From: Chelydra serpentina | Lineage: Eukaryota; Chordata; Testudines; Chelydridae | NCBI GenBank assembly: GCA_037349315.1 | Contig: JBAIAC010000003.1 | Location: 16,244,501-16,308,500, forward strand | Length of the DNA stretch: 64,000 nucleotides | Direction of reading: 5' to 3' | Shown: positions 10,076-21,859 of the stretch, one piece after another | Numbering within the stretch: position 1 is the stretch's first letter | Layout: the number at the start of each line of letters is the position of its first letter | Made by a program: the position numbers and the translations under genes | The notes under the pieces: generated by a model | Databases searched by the model: none | What the model was told of the DNA's origin: nothing | The model's input: only the letters and a program-made list of their open reading frames with translations

Positions 10076-12290
10076 GCAAGAAGACAGACTTTAGCAAACT
10101 CACGGAGTTGGTAGGTAAGATCCGATGGGAAACAAGTCTAAGGGGGAAACCAGTTCAGGAGAGTTGGAAAGTTCTCAAGACATTATCAAGAGCACAAGTG
10201 CAAACTATCCCACTGCACAGGAAAGAAATGAAGGATGGCAAGAGACCATGCTGGCTTTACCAGGAGATCTTCAATGATCTAAAAATCAATAAAGAGTTCT
10301 ACAAAGTAGAAACCAGGTCAAATTACAAAGGATAACTGTAAACAAATAACACAAGTATGTAGGGGAAAATCAGAAAGGCGAAGGTGCAAAACGAGATCAA
10401 ACTAGCTAGAGACATAAAGGGGGTCACAAGAAAACATTCTACAAATACATTAGAAGCAAGAGGAAGACCAAGGACAGGGTAGGCCCATTAGTCAATGAGG
10501 AAGGAAAGACAATAACAGAACATGTGAAAATGGGAAAAGGGCTAAATGACTTTTTTGTTTCAGTTTTCACCAAAACGTTTCATAGCGACTGGACGTCTAA
10601 CATAGTGAAAACCAGTGAAATTGAGGGAGAATCTCAGGTTAAAATAGGGAAAGAACAAATTAAAAATTATTTAGACAAGTTTGAAGTCTTCAAGTCACCA
10701 AGGCCTGATGAAAAGCATCCTAGAATACTCAAGGAACTGACAGAGGAGATATCTGAGCCAATATCTCTGAAAAGTCATGGAAGATGGGAGAGAGGACTGG
10801 AAGAGGGGAAATATAGTGCCAATCTATAAAAACGGGATTAGGGACAACATGAGGAATTACAGATGAGGCAGTTTAACTTCATTTCCACTGCTTGCATCCG
10901 AAGAAGTGGGTATTGACCCACGAAAGCTTATGCTTCAATACCTCTGTTAGTCTATAAGGTGCCACAGGACCCTTTGTCGCTTCTTCAGTTTAACTTCAGT
11001 ACCCAGAAAGATAATGGGGCAAATAATTAGGTGATCAATTTGCAAACACCTAGAAGATAAGGTGATAAGTAACCGTCAGCATGGATTTGTCAAGAACAAA
11101 CTGTGTCACACCAACCTGATAACGCTCTTTGACAGGGTAACAAGCCTTGTGTATAGGGGGGGAAATGGCAGATGTGGTATATCTTGACTTTATTAAGGCT
11201 TTTGATACTGTTTCACAGGACCTTCTCATTAGCAACCAAAGGAAATATAGCCTAGATGGTGCTACTGTAAGGTGGGTGCAGAACTGGTTGGAAAACCATT
11301 CCCAGAGAGTGGTTATCAACAGTTCACAGTCATGTTGGAAGGGCATAACGAATGGGGTCCCTCAGGGATCAGTTCTGGGTCTGGTTCTGTTCAATGTCTT
11401 CATCAATGGTTTAGATAATGGCATAGAGAGTACACTTATAAAGTTTGCGGATGATACCAAGTTGGGAGGGGTTGCAAGTGCTTTGGAGAATAGGATGAAA
11501 ATTCAAAATGATCTGGACAAACTGGAGAAATGGTCTGAAGTAAATAGGATGAAATTCAATAAGGACAAATATAAGTTACTCCACTTAGGAAGAAACCATC
11601 AGTTGTACATAAAGAATTGGGAAATGACTGCCTAGGAAGGAGTACTGTGGAAAGGGATCTAGAGGTGATAGTGGATTACAAGTTAAATATGAGTCAGCAG
11701 TGTAACTGTTGCAAAAAAAGCGAACATGATTCTGGGATGTATTAGCTGCACTGTCCTAAGCAAGACACGAGAAGTAATTCTTCCACTCTACTCTGCGCTG
11801 ATTAGGCCTCAGCTGGAGTATTGTGTCCAGGAAGGATGTGGACACATTGGAGAAAGTCCACGGGAGACTAACAAGAATGATTAAAGATCTAGAAAACATG
11901 AACTATGAGGAAAGATTGGAAGAATTGGGTTTGTTTAGTCTGCAGAAGAGAAGACTGAGGGGGAGATGTGATAACAGTTTTCAAGTACATAAAAGGTTGT
12001 TACAAGGAGGAGGGGAAATAATTGTTTTCATCAATCTCTGAGGATAGAAGAAGCAGCAATGGGCTTAAATTGCAGCAAGGGAGGTTTAGGTTGGACATAA
12101 GAAAAAAAAAAACCTGTCAGGGTTGATAAGCACAGGAATAAATTGCTTAGAGAGGTTGTGGAATCTCCCTCATTGCAGGTTTTTAAGAACAGGTTAGTTA
12201 GGAATGGTCTAGATAATACATAGTCCTACTATGAGTGCAGGGAACCGGACTAGATGACTTCTCGAGGTCCCTTCCAGTCCTACGGTTCTA
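10076..12290 (+). mobile_element. old CR1 LINE, RT region to 3' end, frameshifted
   Basis: Fragments in order: RT N-terminal region (about 10520-10830), FIKAFDTVSQ and [24 protein letters not shown] with the FADDTKLGG catalytic block (11147-11635), then [23 protein letters not shown] (11823-12041), and the 3' tail GACTAGATGACTTCTCGAGG near 12250. Multiple frameshifts break it. A 104-bp Penelope-like insertion sits at 10882-10985. Confidence 0.85.
10882..10985 (-). mobile_element. Penelope-like element terminal fragment
   Basis: An insert into old CR1 flanked by an exact 13-bp target duplication CAGTTTAACTTCA (10869-10881 and 10986-10998). It contains GAAGTGGGTATTGACCCACGAAAGCTTATGC and CTATAAGGTGCCACAGGACCC, shared with the fragments at 17633, 34406, 57760 and 59404. 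The 13-bp duplication shows retroposition rather than cut-and-paste transposition. Confidence 0.6.
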
Positions 12291-12460
12291 TGGCACTAGA
12301 GCAATAGTTGGAGATTTCCCTAAAATCCTCATTGTAGACAAGGTCTATGAGTGGGAGAGGATCTCCTGTCAATGCCTCTAGGCTAAAATCCACAAGCAAA
12401 TACTGATGGTTGTTCAGAGATGGCCACTTCAAAAGAGGCGACGGGTCTCTCGTCACTTAC
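12291..12460. other. intron 6, proximal, no recognised feature
   Basis: Between the old CR1 tail and cytoplasmic exon 6; nothing recognised. Confidence 0.4.
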
Positions 12461-12493
12461 CCTGAGCTACAGCGTAGCCGTCTCCCTTCCTCC
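12461..12493 (-). CDS. MHC class I exon 6 (cytoplasmic tail, first part)
   Basis: This 33-nt micro-exon lies between CTCTGCAG and GTAAGTG. With the neighbouring phase-1 bases it reads G-R-K-G-D-G-Y-A-V-A-Q. Class I tails of birds and other sauropsids carry a very similar lysine/glycine stretch ending in a tyrosine motif at this place. The tyrosine may be the conserved cytoplasmic tail tyrosine used in trafficking (inference). It is far too short to be found by ORF length and was recognised from splice sites, phase and motif. Confidence 0.8.
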
Positions 12494-12913
12494 CTGCAGA
12501 GAAAAGGCAAATTTCAGTGAATGCAGCTCCCAAGGTAGGAACCGACTCCGATCTCTGTCCGTGGCTCAGAAACAGGGCCCCTGGCCCAGCACAGACCCCT
12601 GGCGCTCAGTAATGGACTCAAGGTCCCAGGTGCTCACAATTGGCAGGAGAGAAAGACACAATGAGAGAGAGTTTCCAAAGATCTCAGCCCACTGGCTGCT
12701 GAGCTCTTCAGAAAACCTAACCCCATAGAAACTGTAACCCGCACCCAGGTTCTGGGTCTGGCCCTCCAGCAGCTCCCATGGGGGTCATTAGCTCAGTCCC
12801 GCAGTGGGACAGTTACACAGTACGGACACTGGCCCCTCTTACTTCTGTTGCCCTTTGGCGGGTGTGCAGGGCCCGGCAAGTCCCTGGGAATCCCCCCATC
12901 CCAGCCTCTTTAC

Positions 12914-13015
12914 CTGGGCGTTTCTTTTTCCAGACGACTACTCCAATTATAACACTAATCAGGACAACTGCAGTGATAACTCCAGCCACAATGGGAATCA
13001 GATTGTTATTTGGTG
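12914..13015 (-). CDS. MHC class I exon 5 (connecting peptide and transmembrane)
   Basis: A 102-nt exon encodes APNNNLIP, then about 22 hydrophobic residues (valine, isoleucine, alanine and leucine rich), then WKKKRP, the usual positively charged stop-transfer anchor. The acceptor is TTCAG and the donor is AG/GTAAAG, both phase 1, in frame with alpha3 and with the next cytoplasmic exon. The connecting peptide is short. Together with alpha3 this makes a membrane-anchored rather than a secreted product. Confidence 0.88.
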
Positions 13016-14220
13016 CTGAAATGGAATGGAGAGAATGATCAATGGGGAAAAATCCTCCCCCCCACTAAAACTCCCCTTTCATCACAGTGCAGGGATCAGT
13101 CAGTCAGCTCCGCAGATAAGGGCTGAGTCCTGCAACCCTCCACCCCTTCCAGTGCAGCCAGCATGCACCTACCATGCATTACACCTCACCATAGAAAGTC
13201 CTGGACACTAGACCCAGCCTCTACCACTTCAATTCATAATAAATATTTAGCACTTAAAATAGAAGACTTTTATAACATTAATCAATCTTCATAAACCTAA
13301 CTATGAAACAGCATGGATGTCAGTATCGTCCCTAAATGGGAAAGGTGGGAGACTTCCTGAAGATCATACAGTGAGTCAGTGAAAGAGCCAGGAATAGACC
13401 CCAGGAATCCTGACTTCCAGCCCCTCCTGCTCTAACCCACTAACCCCCACTCCCCTTCCAGAAACAGAACCCAGGAGTCCTGGCTCCCAGACCCTAACCC
13501 CCCCCCCCCCTTGACCACCCTGACTTTCATGACTAATGGAACACAGTCCCATTGTGGGAGTCTGGTGACAAACTGGAAACTGCCCTCAAAGCTCTGGATT
13601 TCCCTGCCATGAATGGAGTTACAGACAAAATGCATGTTTTTGGAGGGGGCAGGAAGTGAAGAGGGGAGGATAGAGAGATTTAAATACTGTTCTTGTTTAT
13701 ATAAACCTGTTAAACCCCGAGTTCTGTATATACTTTCAGTTTCACTAATCAGCTTCTCCTGTTGTCTGAAAGAGGCACATAATAATACAGCAAAAAAAAA
13801 AAATTCTAAGAGAATAAGGAAATGTGGTTTAAGACACAAAAATTGGCAGGGGACAAGGTAGCAGGATTATGATATGAAACTATCTTTTGACTAGATTTCC
13901 AGTGCAGGCTGCCCTTTTAGAAATTGTTTGCACTTCCAAATGCTGCATTTTTCCACATCCCAATTAACCAAACAAAAAGATGGCTGGAAGGCAGCTCCAT
14001 GGGTAATAAATTCTTCCAAGACTTCCTTGTGCTAGGGGCATAGGAGACTCTCTCCCCAATGCAGGGCTCTAATCTGCCTCCTCGCTTCATGCCAAGGCCA
14101 GACCCTCTTCCAGCATCACTGCGCACAGAAACAAGCTGCTCCCAAAATTAAACCTCTACCTCTGGCCACATGGGCAAGAATGAAGGGCCCCCAGAGCCGT
14201 GTTTCTGAGAACCTGCTGAA
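13016..14220. other. intron 4 with no recognised gene or repeat
   Basis: Intronic sequence between alpha3 and the transmembrane exon. A poly-C run (about 13500-13510) and an A run near 13793 are the only notable tracts. A short CR1 tail follows at 14222-14285. Confidence 0.4.
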
Positions 14221-14221
14221 T

Positions 14222-14285
14222 CATAGGACTGGAAGGGACCTCGAGAGCTTATCTAGTCCCATCCCCTACACTCATGGCAGGACCA
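14222..14285 (-). repeat. CR1 3' tail fragment
   Basis: AATCATAGGACTGGAAGGGACC followed by TCTAGTCCCATCCCCT is the CR1 3' UTR on the minus strand, strongly truncated. Confidence 0.7.
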
Positions 14286-14828
14286 CGAGTGCATGAAGTT
14301 GAGACCGTGCTGGAAGCTGAAGCAAGACCAATTCTGTCTGGAAATAAGGGGCAGACTTGAGCTTCCCCTGGGATGTGATAAATTCTCCATCCCTTGGAGA
14401 CTTTACATCTGGAATGGAAATCTCTTTCTGAAGGATCAGCTCTACTTTGCCCACAGATGACCAGACTGTGATTCCCCGCTCCCCTGGGCTAGGCAGCAGC
14501 TCAGATCAGAATATTAGAATGGTCCCTTCAGGCCTTAATGTCTCATTGTTAATCTTCTCCCTTCAGAGACACTGTATGGCTGAGATGTATCCAACAGCCC
14601 CAGAGGCAGCAAACTGGAGAGCAAGACATGAGCCCCAGGCACTGTGGGTCCCAACTCTAGCACAAGAACTTGACTGCAGGGGGATGGGGACAAAGAGGAC
14701 AGGGCCTCACAGACCCTGAGGAAATTCCAGCTTCAGCCTATAAATCCGAAGGAGAATTTTTCAGGGGTTCAGTTTAATGGATTCACCCTCTCCCACTAGG
14801 AAAACAGACAAACACACAAACTCCTTAC

Positions 14829-15104
14829 CCCAGGAGACAGAGAGTGGCTCTAACAGGCTTTCATGCTCCACGTGACATGAATAATGGGCTTTGATCTTGG
14901 GATCAATCTCCATTGTCACCCAGGTCTGGTAGGTCCCATCCCCATTGGGTAGGATGCCTTCAGAGTAGGTATCTTGCTGTCTGCTCTCCCCATTTTTCAG
15001 CCAGGTCACGGTGATGTCCCGGGGGTAGAACCCACTGACCTTACAGGAGAGTGTGGTGAGGTCGTCATGTGATGACCTGTCACTCACTGTAGCTTTTGGG
15101 CACA
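14829..15104 (-). CDS. MHC class I exon 4 (alpha3 immunoglobulin domain)
   Basis: This 276-nt exon encodes a C1-set Ig domain, which contacts beta2-microglobulin and, in classical molecules, CD8. Visible motifs are PKATVSDRSS, LSCKVSGFYPRDITVTW with the first Ig cysteine, PNGDGTYQTW, and YSCHVEHESL with the second cysteine. The CKVSGFYP and CHVEHE blocks are hallmark C1-set motifs. The acceptor is a TTTTTCCCAG tract and the donor GTAAGG, phase 1 on both sides. Class II beta2 domains share the fold, but the flanking exons and the exon order fix this as class I alpha3. Confidence 0.95.
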
Positions 15105-16031
15105 CTGGGAAAAAGAAGAAATTGAAGTTAGGTGTTTTCAAGCTCTAATTCAGGTAGCCTTTGCTGGAGCTTTGCAGCATGAAATTCTGAGACCCCCAGG
15201 AGTGGGACAGGATGAGAGTCTATGAGACAGAATCCCTCTGATGAGAGAGAACCACCATGTTAGAGAATTTCTGTGCTGAATTCACAGCATCAGCAATGGT
15301 GAACCCCGAATCCAGGTCCCTGACCTGGCTTCTGCTCCAAACCACAGAGACACAAGTACCTTGACAGGCTTCACTAAGCTCCAGATACAGGTGTCAATCG
15401 TGTGCTAGGTTTGTGCCCATCTCCTCTCAGTCCCGGGATTGGAAAGAGAGAAGAATCTTGCCCTGGCCAGGGAGCAAAAACTGTACTGGATAAACTGACC
15501 AATTAGAGATGGAAAGGGACCATTAAACAAAAAGTGACACACAGTGCTAAATTGCCCCTCAAACGAGCTAATATGAATTGACTAATTTCTTGTAGGTTGT
15601 TACCAAATCTATTTACCCAATATTATGGATTTCAAAAGGATTTACCCTTTTGTTGAAAAATCAGTTTCTCAGCCCCTTGGCACCGAAATACACATTACAT
15701 TGCTGTGTGTGGCTTTTTCTTCTTGGCATTTGTAACAATGGCAAAGGACAAGATAATGTTCTGCTGAGGTTTGTGAGAGAAATAAGCAACTAGTATAATT
15801 GTTGCAAAAAACTAGATACAAATTTCAAGTAACCTTGAACAGCGAGTGCAAACTGTTTGGGAAGGGAAAGATTAGGGTGTATAACAATACTAACTAATTT
15901 GGGAAATCTGTGGCCATGGTAACAGATAAGTTACATACATGAGTAATAGAGAGTTAACATTTTGAAGCAGACTATGCAGCAACTGTTCTCCTGAGTCGGA
16001 ATGTCAAAACATTTTATATCTTTCCTTCTAT
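15105..16031. other. intron 3, no recognised feature
   Basis: AT-rich intronic sequence between alpha2 and alpha3. I see no coding potential or repeat family in it up to the Harbinger MITE at 16032. Confidence 0.4.
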
Positions 16032-16331
16032 GGGCTAGTCTACACCACCCGCCTGATTCGGCGGGTAGCAATCGATCTTTTGGGGATCGATTTATCGCGT
16101 CTAATCTAGATGCGATAAATCAATCCCAGAACGCGCTCCCGTCGACTCTGGTAATCCACCCCGATGCGAGAAGGAAGCGGAGTCGACGGGGGAGCGGCAG
16201 CCTTCGACTTTGCAGCATTCACACGGCGAGGTAAGTCGAGCGAGGTATGTCGACTTCAGCTACATTATTCATGTAGCTGAAGTTGCGTACCTTACATCAA
16301 CCCCCCCCACCCCCGTAGTGTAGACCAGGCC
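16032..16331. mobile_element. Harbinger MITE (300 bp)
   Basis: Inverted ends GGGCTAGTCTACACCAC and GTAGTGTAGACCAGGCC with a 3-bp duplication TAT (16029-16031 and 16332-16334). Interior palindromes include TTTATCGCGTCTAATCTAGATGCGATAAA and an ACTTCAGCTACATTATTCATGTAGCTGAAGT hairpin. It belongs to the same family as 33807-34092 and 41717-42012, and has ends like the autonomous element at 51083. Confidence 0.88.
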
Positions 16332-17093
16332 TATGATTGTGCTGATTAATCTTTAACTAAAAAGCTTTGGTAATAAATGTGACTAAGTGTGATTATCTGA
16401 TGTGTTATTGATAAGAGAATCAAGAAGTAAGTATGAAAGAGTTGTAGCAAAGCTAGGTCTTGAGGGGGAGAACTTTAAGGACAAGGGGAGCCTTCTTCCA
16501 GGTTAATATGGGGAGGGTAATTCCACATGTAGGGGATGGTATGGAAGGAAGCACATAGATGACTATGGGAGAAGTTTGGACAAAGGCAACAAGGACAAAG
16601 CTACCGTCATTGGTGGAACACAGGGGCTGGGGGTAACACAAGAAATATGATGGTACAGACAGTGAATGAGGAAAAATTACATGGTGAATGAAGCTGGTGT
16701 CCATAGAAATGGTGGCTCTTCCGTAATGAAGCTTGAGTGGCGCTTTCTCTACCGAGTTTATTTTTCAGAGTGCTCTAACATGCACACGCACAGGCAGATT
16801 GCCTTGATAACGCTGTGTCACACCAGGGGAAGAGGTAGAATTTGTGGTGTGAATTTGGGTTCATTTGGTCGAATGGCTCTGGAGATACAGCTCCTCTACA
16901 CTGAACTGCTTTTAACATTGGGCGGGGGGTGGGGGAAAGGGGGGAGGAGTTGTTTCCTCACCCATCCCTGGTGCAAGGTTAGCTGAACGGCCCTCTACCC
17001 CCCTGGAATGGAACTCCATTTTGGAACTGGGGCTGGGGAATGGAGATGTAACCAATAGTGACCTCCAGGGTGGGGCTTGTCACCCTGCCTTAC
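16332..17093. other. intron 3, no recognised feature
   Basis: Between the Harbinger MITE and the alpha2 donor. Contains a G-rich stretch (16920-16950) but no gene or repeat family I can name. Confidence 0.4.
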
Positions 17094-17369
17094 CTTTCCT
17101 CTGCAGAGTCTCCTTCCCATACTCTAGAGAACTCCTTAGCCAGGAAATACATTCCTCTTCCAGGTAGTGTCTCCATCCCTGGTTGTCATCTACTTCAGTA
17201 TCCCATCTCCTCTTGGTGATCTGAGCCCCAATATCTGCTGCTACCCAAGTCATGGTCTCCTTATCGAAGGTAAGAAAGTCTCGTCCGTCATATGAATCCT
17301 GGTAAAACCCCTGAATGGTGTTGTCTTCCCGGAGAGCACAGCCGAATATCGTCTGGATAATGTGAAACC
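17094..17369 (-). CDS. MHC class I exon 3 (alpha2 domain)
   Basis: This 276-nt exon, the standard alpha2 size, was read directly on the minus strand. It encodes GFHIIQTIFGC at the start, then SYDGRDFL, ADIGAQITKRRW, HYLEEECISWL and GKETLQRK at the end. The two cysteines of the alpha2 disulfide (in GCALRED and EEEC) are present. Thr-143, Trp-147 and Tyr-159 equivalents are kept. Lys-146 is Arg and Tyr-171 is Ser. Acceptor TTTCAG and donor GTAAGG flank it, both phase 1. Intron 2, between this exon and alpha1, is 14.5 kb and contains the DIRS-like and Gypsy insertions. Confidence 0.92.
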
Positions 17370-17632
17370 CTGAAACACAGCTGAGGGTCAGCAGCAGCCT
17401 CTCTCTGAAAATCTCACCAAGACCCCACTGCAGGTAGCCCAGTGGGTCCTCCCCTTGCTACTGGGCCCTCCCTCCCCTGGGAAATGGGGTTCCCACTTAT
17501 GCTGTTGGGTCCTACACCCTCTCAGCTCCTTTCAGGTGGGAACTCAAACCTGCAGGGGGCGCCCTCTCCATATGTTGGGTCTTGTACATTGAAGACCCCC
17601 AACTGCAGAGAGCTCACACCCTTCAAGGAGTA

Positions 17633-17752
17633 TCGGGGGGTAGCCGTGTTAGTCTGGATCTGCAGAAGAGTCCGATGAAGTGGGTATTGACCCACAAAAG
17701 CTTATGCTTCAATACCTCTGTTAGTCTATAAGGTGCCACAGGACCCTTTGTC
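17633..17752 (-). mobile_element. Penelope-like element terminal fragment with 15-bp target duplication
   Basis: The insert begins TCGGGGGGTAGCCGTGTTAG and ends AGGTGCCACAGGACCCTTTGTC. The 15-bp duplication ACCCTTCAAGGAGTA flanks it exactly (17618-17632 and 17753-17767). Its first ~25 bases are inverted relative to the rest of the family consensus seen at 57760 and 59404, so the copy is a head-inverted form. It lies in intron 2. Confidence 0.6.
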
Positions 17753-17767
17753 ACCCTTCAAGGAGTA

Positions 17768-18860
17768 CCTCACTGCTGCTTGTTCTTGTATGTTCCCTGC
17801 CGGGGGTGCAGGGTGGCAGAACCCCAAAGGGAGTACTCCGGATATTGCAGGGGTCTATCCCCTCCCGCTCTCTTCTGCTCTCTGAGGATCCCCCCAATTC
17901 TGGTAGTCAAGATCATTCTGGAGAAGAGAGAGTGCAAAAGGTCTGTACCCCACTCTCTCCTGCTCTGGTTGTATTAATTTTGCAGGGTCCTCAGGGTCAC
18001 TTGGTCCCCCACCTCCTCCATTCACAGTACCCCCAAGCCCCTGTGAGGAGGGGGTACAGTTTGTGCCCCACACTAACCTCTGCTCTGGTTTAATGACCTC
18101 ACAGAATACCCACGGTCACTCTGTTTCCCTGCCCCATCTTCCCCGTGCCCCCAACTCAATCTAGGAACAGCAAAGAACCAACTTCGGATGCTTGGCCTCT
18201 TTTTCACATGGCCACTGTCTCAATGTGATTCCCTGTAAGGATCAGGCCATTGAAGGCCCTTAGTTCAGCTGGCCACCATTTTCCTACAGCCAGGCTAATC
18301 TTCACAACAACAGCCACCATCTCACACACAACCAAGAGCAGACTCAGTTAATAGAGCCACCCCTGGGCTGACAGGAGGCAGGGAGGGAGACTGGGGGGGA
18401 GGGGGAGGGCGATGGGGACAGGAAGGAGAGTTTCGGGGACAGGGAGGGAGGCTGTGATGAACAGAGAACACTGTGGGGATCATGAGGAAGACTGAAACAT
18501 GTGGGGAACGGATCAGACACCTAGCTTGGCAAACAGGGCAGAATGTGGGGGCACAAAAATAATCCAAACAGGACCCCAAATATTTTCACCCCTCCCCCAC
18601 CCTGCATTAGATGCATCAAGGTAAATGCCTAGATTTTCAGCAATCACTAGTGATTTTGGGTGCCCAACTGAGACCTTTTAAAGGGGCCTGATCAAAATGT
18701 GGGAGCACCCGGCCTCTGAATATCAGACACCCAAAAATCACTAATCACATTTGGAAAAATGCAGGCCAAGGGATCAAAATACAATTTGGTGTCCCAGACA
18801 TAGGTGAGAGTCAAGCCCACTAAACTGTGTCCCTGAACGATGCCACAGGTTTGGACAGAA
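17768..18860. other. intron 2, mostly unrecognised, with a 145-bp fold-back repeat
   Basis: No coding features. Around 18625-18770 the arms GCCTAGATTTTCAGCAATCAC...GATTTTGGGTG and CACCCAAAAATCAC...GGAAAAATGCAGGCC are inverted copies, the form of an old palindromic transposon common in amniote genomes. The superfamily is not assigned. Confidence 0.45.
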
Positions 18861-18874
18861 AACTACTAACCTTC

Positions 18875-19135
18875 CTGTAATGGTTGTTCTTAGAGATGTG
18901 TTGCACACGTCCGTTCCACGCTAGGTGTGCGTGCCCCGGACAGTCGCCGGAAACTTTTCCCTCTGTGATACCCCTCAGGCTGGCTCTACCACCCTCTAGT
19001 GCAGTGTGAGGGTACTGGTTGACCCCACACCTTCTCAGTTCCTCCTTGCCAGCAACTCCAACAGAGGAGTAGGAGGGTGGCTCGTGGAATCGACATGTGC
19101 AACACGTCTCAAAGAACAACAGTTACAGAAAGGTC
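18875..19135. repeat. inverted repeat pair at the DIRS-like 3' end
   Basis: CTTCCTGTAATGGTTGTTCTTAGAGATGTGTTGCACACGT (from about 18870) is an inverted copy of ACATGTGCAACACGTCTCAAAGAACAACAGTTACAGAAAGG (about 19094-19134), with about 180 bp between them. DIRS elements carry inverted terminal repeats and an internal complementary region, so this is probably the element's terminal structure. Confidence 0.6.
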
Positions 19136-19921
19136 AATAACCATTTTTTCTTCAACTGCTTGCACATGTCCCTTCCACGTTCAGTGACTCCCAAGCAGCA
19201 CTGTAAGAGGTGGGCTCGGAGTTCATGGACACATGGATTACAACACTGCTCAACCAAACCCAGTGTCATCTCTAGCTTGCTGGGTGATGGTGTAGCTGGA
19301 AGAAAAAGTATGTACTGACGCACAGGTCACTGCTCTGCAAATGTCCTGGATTGGGCCTGGGCCACGAACATCACTGAGGAAGCTTGTGCTCTCACAGAAT
19401 GGGCCGTCAGGAAGGCAGGTGGTGGGACACCTGCCTGCTCGCAGCACATGTGAATGCACAATGTGATCCACGATGAAATTCTCTGAGCTAAAATGGGTAG
19501 GGCTTTCATCCTATCAGCTACTGCCACAAACAGCTGCGTGGATTTACAGATCGACTTTCTATATAGTCCTTTCTATATAGAACACTAGGACACCCTGCCT
19601 AACAACCAGAGTATGGAGATGTCATTCTTGTGTGGCTTTGGGAAGAAAATGGGCAGGAACATAGCCTGATTACTATGAACTGCGAGACTACCTTTGGGAG
19701 GAACACGGGGTGGGAGTGACATTGTACCTTGTCATTAAAGAACACTGTATATGGAGGTTTTGACATAAGAGCTCTAATCTCCAAGACCTTCTTGACTGAG
19801 GTAATTGCTACCAGAAAGGAGACCTTCCAGGAAAGGTACAACAGAGGGCACAATGCCAGTGGCTCAAAGGGAGGCCCTGTCAGCTCTGACAGGACCAGGG
19901 TTAAGTTCCCCAGGGGGATGG

Positions 19922-20770
19922 TGTCAAAGCTGATTCCCGACTTTGGCACTTCGAGTGCAGAAGGTGGGGGCCTGCAAGGACTCGAAAAATTAATACTGGC
20001 AACTCCAGGCTGGTAATTCTGCCACCACCCAAGTGAAAAACTGCCTATTGCCAATGCAGAAAAACTCACTTTGGAAGTTTTTCTGAGGCTCCTGGGCTTT
20101 CCCCACCTTCCTACGGGAAGTCGAGAAAGGAAACAAAAAAAAAAGAGGGGGGGGGGAACCCAGCTGTTGTATCAGCTGATTAATATATGTACAAGCTCTT
20201 TACTTCATAAGATACAGAAATCCAATACTGTTCTTTAAAAAAAGAAAATTTTATTAAGAAAGAAAACACCTTTGGAAAACTGAGGTTACTGCTAGATCTT
20301 AAAAGAGCAACTGCAAGGATTAATCACCAAGAGTAGCTTTTTGGGGTCCAGTTTAAAGGTTACAACAAACAAAAGCACCTGGGGTTGGCACAGAGGAATC
20401 CACAAGCCATAAAAAGAGATAAACCTAATCGCATCTATCTGAACATTTCCTGTTCTACTTCCATATCTGTGGTTCCAAATGAGCAGTTTCTAGGTATGAT
20501 CCTGATGATTTTTCATACCTGGCCCAGAGCTTTTTACAGCATAACTGCTGCCCTGTCCCTCTGCAGCTGAGAGAACAAAAGACCCACACACCCAGCAGTT
20601 TTTCCCAATTTGAGAGGGTACAGCTTCCTTATTGGCTCCCCTGGTCAGGTGCCAACACATTTTAAGTTTACCTCTTAACCCTTTACAGGTAAGGCAGTTA
20701 GGCTACAGCTGCTAAGGAGGATTCTATAGCTACTGAATGGTTGGGGTACTACTCCCCCTCATTTATCACA
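19922..20770 (-). mobile_element. solo LTR inside the DIRS-like element
   Basis: 849 bp, TGTCAAAGCTGATTC to CATTTATCACA (TGTGATAAATGAGG at its 5' end on the minus strand), flanked by an exact 5-bp duplication GATGG (19917-19921 and 20771-20775). It is closely similar to the LTR at 49885-50814. The DIRS coding sequence continues on both sides, proving the insertion order. Confidence 0.85.
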
Positions 20771-21859
20771 GATGGGTTCCCAGATTTGTGGGTACAGCCT
20801 TTCAAAGCCCTTGAGGAAGTGAATGGACATTTCATGTGAAAAACCTGATCGACCACCCAGCGGTTAGAATGCGGAGATCGCTGCTAGGTGTACCTTAACG
20901 GATGAAATCTCTAGAGCCTGCTGTTTCCAGACTTTTCTGGAGTATGTGCTTTATCTGAGAGATGACTCAGTGGGTGAGAGGCAGGGGGTCCGGAACAGGG
21001 GGACCAAGGGGCCATGGCCCTGCCACTTTAGCAACAGGTGAGAGCAGGGGAGGGAGGGGGCGGAGCCTCAGGAGAAGAGGTGGAGCGGGGGGGCATCAGG
21101 GGAAGAGACGGAATCACAATTTCAGCACCGGTGGCCCCCCCCACTCACAGGGAGATTCTGGTACCCTGGTGAGAGGCCTTGCTGGGTAGACCAAATGGAG
21201 AAACGCTTCCACTTGGCGAGGTAAGTAGCTCTGGTAAATGGATTCCTACTGCCTAGCAAGACCTAGCAGACATGTTCCGAACAGGCCCATTCTGCAGGTT
21301 TAACCATGGAGCTGTCAGGCAGATGGAGCATTTGGCCGGGATCTTGCGAGATCACATCTGGAAGGGGCCAGGCTGAGGCTGTGAGAATAACCTTCGCTCT
21401 TGACCTTCAGCACGACCTTGTGCACAAAAGGAATTGTGGGGCGGGGGGGGGCGCGCGCGAAAGGCGCAGAACAGGTGGTTTCTCCAATGGAGTTAGACGA
21501 CATCTGTGAGTGAACCCAGGTTGCAGACATGCAGACAGCAGAACGGCTGACATTTCCTGTTCTGTCCGATGGTGAACAGGTCTATGAGGGGAGTACCCCG
21601 CCACTGGAAAATGGCCCTTGCTATGTCGGGGCATAGGGACCATTCGTGGTGAGAAGAGCTGATCTGCCAGCTTGTTCTGGGCTCCCAAAAGGTAAGAAAC
21701 TTTGAGGTGGATCGAGTGCTTTATGCATGTAAGCAGAGTCAGTATGAGCTCTACCCTGACATCTGGTGGTGAGTTGTGGAAAGGGATGTCAGGGGCTAAT
21801 CTTGTTTGCATGGACACAAGCAAAGCATGATGGACCGCTTGCCCAAATGGTCACTTTGG

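Larger units (their letters stand above)
1074..10140. repeat. segmental duplication, copy 1 (3' part and flank of the class I gene)
   Basis: Discounting insertions, this stretch aligns in the same orientation with 59767-63870. Matching blocks by eye are 1074-1166/59767-59840, 1880-2720/60149-61110, 4028-6415/61111-62739, 7283-8110/62740-63785 and the start of 10076-10140/63790-63870. Copy-1-only material includes a solo LTR (2722-4027), a SINE (4117-4270), CR1 insertions (6416-7282 and 8121-10075), and the 4871-5480 segment holding the last two class I exons, which copy 2 appears to have lost. Confidence 0.85.

Noticed and set aside
14829..15104. MHC class II beta2 exon
   Set aside because: The Ig exon fits both at first sight, but neighbouring alpha1/alpha2 exons with the alpha2 cysteines and the 33/42-nt tail exons fit class I only.
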